Positions 62,634 through 64,000 of a DNA stretch of 64,000 nt are shown one piece after another. How positions within the stretch are numbered: the first letter of the stretch is position 1; every line of letters starts with the position of its first letter. Under the pieces are notes generated by a model. That model saw nothing but the letters and a program-made list of their open reading frames with translations, did not search any database and was not told the origin of the DNA. Both the position numbers and the translations under genes were made by a program. Source of the DNA: Pseudarthrobacter equi (GTDB lineage: Bacteria > Actinomycetota > Actinomycetes > Actinomycetales > Micrococcaceae); the NCBI RefSeq assembly GCF_900105535.1, contig NZ_LT629779.1:186001-250000 (forward strand). The letters are read 5' to 3'.

Positions 62634-62676
62634 AAAGCCCGCCACCTCCTGCAAAGCCCGGCGGTGGCGGGCTTTT
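62634..62676 (+). terminator. Rho-independent terminator of the MHS transporter gene
   Basis: 13-base stem AAAGCCCGCCACC (62634-62646) and GGTGGCGGGCTTT (62663-62675) with a T-tail continuing to 62676. It lies 41 bases past the stop. The A-run at the left foot would also give a tail for leftward transcripts arriving from the ligase gene. Confidence 0.85.
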
Positions 62677-62760
62677 CCAAGCTGTGGGCAGCGGCGGGGT
62701 GCCGGTAACTGGGCAGGAGTGCACGACGGCGGCCCGGCAGCGGGCCTGCGCCCTGCATAA

Positions 62761-63849
62761 TTAAGGCTTGCCGGTCTCCAGCACGGAAGCCAGGTCAAAG
62801 TTCACCGGCTCCTCCAGCTGCGCGTACGTGCAGGACTCCGGATCCCGGTCCGGCCGCCAGCGGTTGAACTGGGCGGTGTGGCGGAACCTCTCGCCTTCCA
62901 TGTGGTCGTAGCGGACCTCCACCACCAGGTCGGGCCGGAGCGGCACGAAGGACAGGTCCTTCCCGGCGCTCCAGCGGCTGCCCTCGGCGTTGCGGTGCGT
63001 CCGCTCCCCGTCCTCCTGCTTCGCCCAGGCCCATGGGTGGTTGTCGAAGTCGGTCACCAGCGGCTGCAGCTCCTGGAAAAGCTCCTGCCGGCGCTTCATC
63101 GGGAAGGCGCCGATCACGCCCACGCTCGCCAGGCCGCCGTCGTCCTTGTACAGGCCCAGGAGCAGCGAGCCGATGACGTCCGGGCCGCTCTTGTGCAGCC
63201 GGTACCCGGCCACCACGCAGTCGGCGGTGCGTTCATGCTTGACCTTGAACATCGTCCGCTTGTCCGGCTGGTACGTTCCGTCCAGGCGTTTGGCCACCAA
63301 GCCGTCCAACCCTGCCCCTTCGAACTGCTCGAACCACTGGCTTGCCGTGTCCTTGTCCGTGGTGGCAGCGGTGAGGTGGACCGGAGCCTTGCTGGCCGCG
63401 AGCGCCTTTTCCAGGGCGGCCCGGCGTTCGGCGAAGGGCCTGCCGGTGTAGTCGTCACCGTCCAGGGCCAGGAGGTCGAAGGCCACGAAGGAGGCGGGCG
63501 TCTGCTCGGACAGGAGCTTCACCCGGCTGGCGGCGGGGTGGATGCGCTGCTGCAGGGTGTCGAAGTCCAGCCGGTCACCGGAGGCACCCACCAGGATGAT
63601 TTCGCCGTCAACCACGCAGCGCTCCGGGAGGTTTTCCTTGAGTGCGGCCACGAGCTCGGGGAAGTAGCGGGTCATCGGTTTTTCGTTGCGGCTGCCGATC
63701 TCCAGCTCGTCTCCGTCGCGGAAGATGATGGACCGGAAGCCGTCCCATTTGGGTTCGTAGCTAAGGTCCCCGCCTTTCGGAATGCCGTCGATGCCGCTGA
63801 CGGCCTTGGCAAGCATGGGCGGGACGGGCGGCATCACGGGAAGTTCCAT
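62761..63849 (-). CDS. ligC: ATP-dependent DNA ligase (LigC-like)
   Basis: 362 residues. Nucleotidyl-acceptor lysine K34 in EPKWDGFRS, then RYFPELVAAL, VVDGEIIL, SFVAFDLLAL, EGLV-type GLDGLVAKRLDGTYQ and KVKHERTADCVVAGY, covering the ligase motifs I to V, followed by an OB domain. Matches the length of mycobacterial LigC, a ligase without the fused polymerase and nuclease domains of LigD, used in repair. No Ku gene is in view. Confidence 0.93.
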   Translation of the reverse strand: MELPVMPPVPPMLAKAVSGIDGIPKGGDLSYEPKWDGFRSIIFRDGDELEIGSRNEKPMTRYFPELVAALKENLPERCVVDGEIILVGASGDRLDFDTLQQRIHPAASRVKLLSEQTPASFVAFDLLALDGDDYTGRPFAERRAALEKALAASKAPVHLTAATTDKDTASQWFEQFEGAGLDGLVAKRLDGTYQPDKRTMFKVKHERTADCVVAGYRLHKSGPDVIGSLLLGLYKDDGGLASVGVIGAFPMKRRQELFQELQPLVTDFDNHPWAWAKQEDGERTHRNAEGSRWSAGKDLSFVPLRPDLVVEVRYDHMEGERFRHTAQFNRWRPDRDPESCTYAQLEEPVNFDLASVLETGKP

Positions 63850-63932
63850 GTGCCCATTCTTGCCCGGCAGGTGGCGGGGGCGGTACCCCCGGGACGCCCG
63901 GCGCGGCGCGGCCTTCGCCGGATTCAGCAGGC

Positions 63933-64000
63933 TCAGGCGGCCAGGAGCCAGACGATCAGGACCAGGACCGGGGCAGCCGCCGCCGTCGAAATGAGGATGG
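63933..64000 (-). CDS. C-terminal end of a membrane protein (cut by window edge)
   Basis: Reading leftwards from the window edge, the frame ends ILISTAAAAPVLVLIVWLLAA and a TGA at 63935 to 63933. A terminal hydrophobic helix with a stop in the expected place; nothing more can be said from 22 codons. The 83-base gap to the ligase start shows no clear signal. Confidence 0.35.
   Translation of the reverse strand, partial: ILISTAAAAPVLVLIVWLLAA

Overview
This is a chromosomal segment of a high-GC actinobacterium. Leaderless or GTG/TTG starts, GTGA/ATGA overlaps, a qsuB-type dehydroshikimate dehydratase, a LigC-type ligase and the protein sequences all suggest a soil Micrococcaceae member (Arthrobacter/Pseudarthrobacter-like). 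That assignment is an inference from recognised families, not a database match. There is no rRNA, tRNA, CRISPR array, insertion sequence or prophage that I can see. Gene density is high and only one gap exceeds 300 bases (6418-6772).

Layout. 1-6.4 kb: the start of a Gfo/Idh/MocA oxidoreductase, then an oligopeptide ABC transporter operon (two permeases, a fused double ATPase, a lipoprotein binding protein) ending in a strong terminator. 6.8-11.5 kb: a TetR regulator divergent from an FMN/quinone reductase, a GerMN lipoprotein, a PLP aminotransferase, a universal stress protein and a small membrane protein. 11.5-17.2 kb: a branched-chain-type 2-oxoacid dehydrogenase operon (E1 alpha, E1 beta, E2, then a PAP2-like membrane protein) behind an extended operator dyad, preceded by a HisC-like aminotransferase. 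17.3-20.6 kb: a secreted pectinolytic pair (an SGNH esterase/pectin methylesterase fusion plus a pectate lyase) with two LacI-like operators. 20.7-29.3 kb: a holin-like membrane protein, a secreted GH25-like protein, a WXG100-like protein paired with a WXG100-hydrolase fusion, purB, a histidine phosphatase, a small Cys protein with a Ser/Thr kinase, MarR, GNAT, and a frameshifted acyl-CoA thioesterase. 29.5-33.5 kb: an iron-type ABC importer with a fused permease. 33.5-39.4 kb: a TetR/FAD-monooxygenase pair, 4-hydroxybenzoate hydroxylase (pobA) with an IclR regulator, an FUSC-type efflux protein and an ACT-domain membrane protein. 39.5-44.8 kb: an MFS-GntR-hydantoinase-type operon with two racemase-family proteins whose catalytic residues are altered. 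44.8-49.5 kb: a diacylglycerol kinase-like protein, three-subunit transhydrogenase (pntAA-AB-B) and a membrane protein. 49.5-62.6 kb: a complete protocatechuate branch of the beta-ketoadipate pathway (pcaHGBDCFIJ-pcaR) downstream of qsuB and a quinate/shikimate dehydrogenase, with an IclR regulator and a divergent MHS-type transporter. 62.8-64 kb: a LigC-like DNA ligase and the tail of a membrane protein.

How it fits together. Shikimate or quinate enters by the MHS transporter and is oxidised by the qsuD-like dehydrogenase. QsuB then makes protocatechuate, and PobA feeds the same pool from 4-hydroxybenzoate. PcaHG, B, C, D, IJ and F convert protocatechuate to succinyl-CoA and acetyl-CoA. A 3-dehydroquinate dehydratase, needed for quinate itself, is not in the window. 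Together with the pectin enzymes and peptide importer this is a plant-matter-degrading gene set. The least ordinary parts are the hydantoinase-type operon (39.5-44.8 kb), the WXG/hydrolase pair (22.3-24.0 kb) and a series of well-formed palindromic operators that tie regulators to their neighbours.
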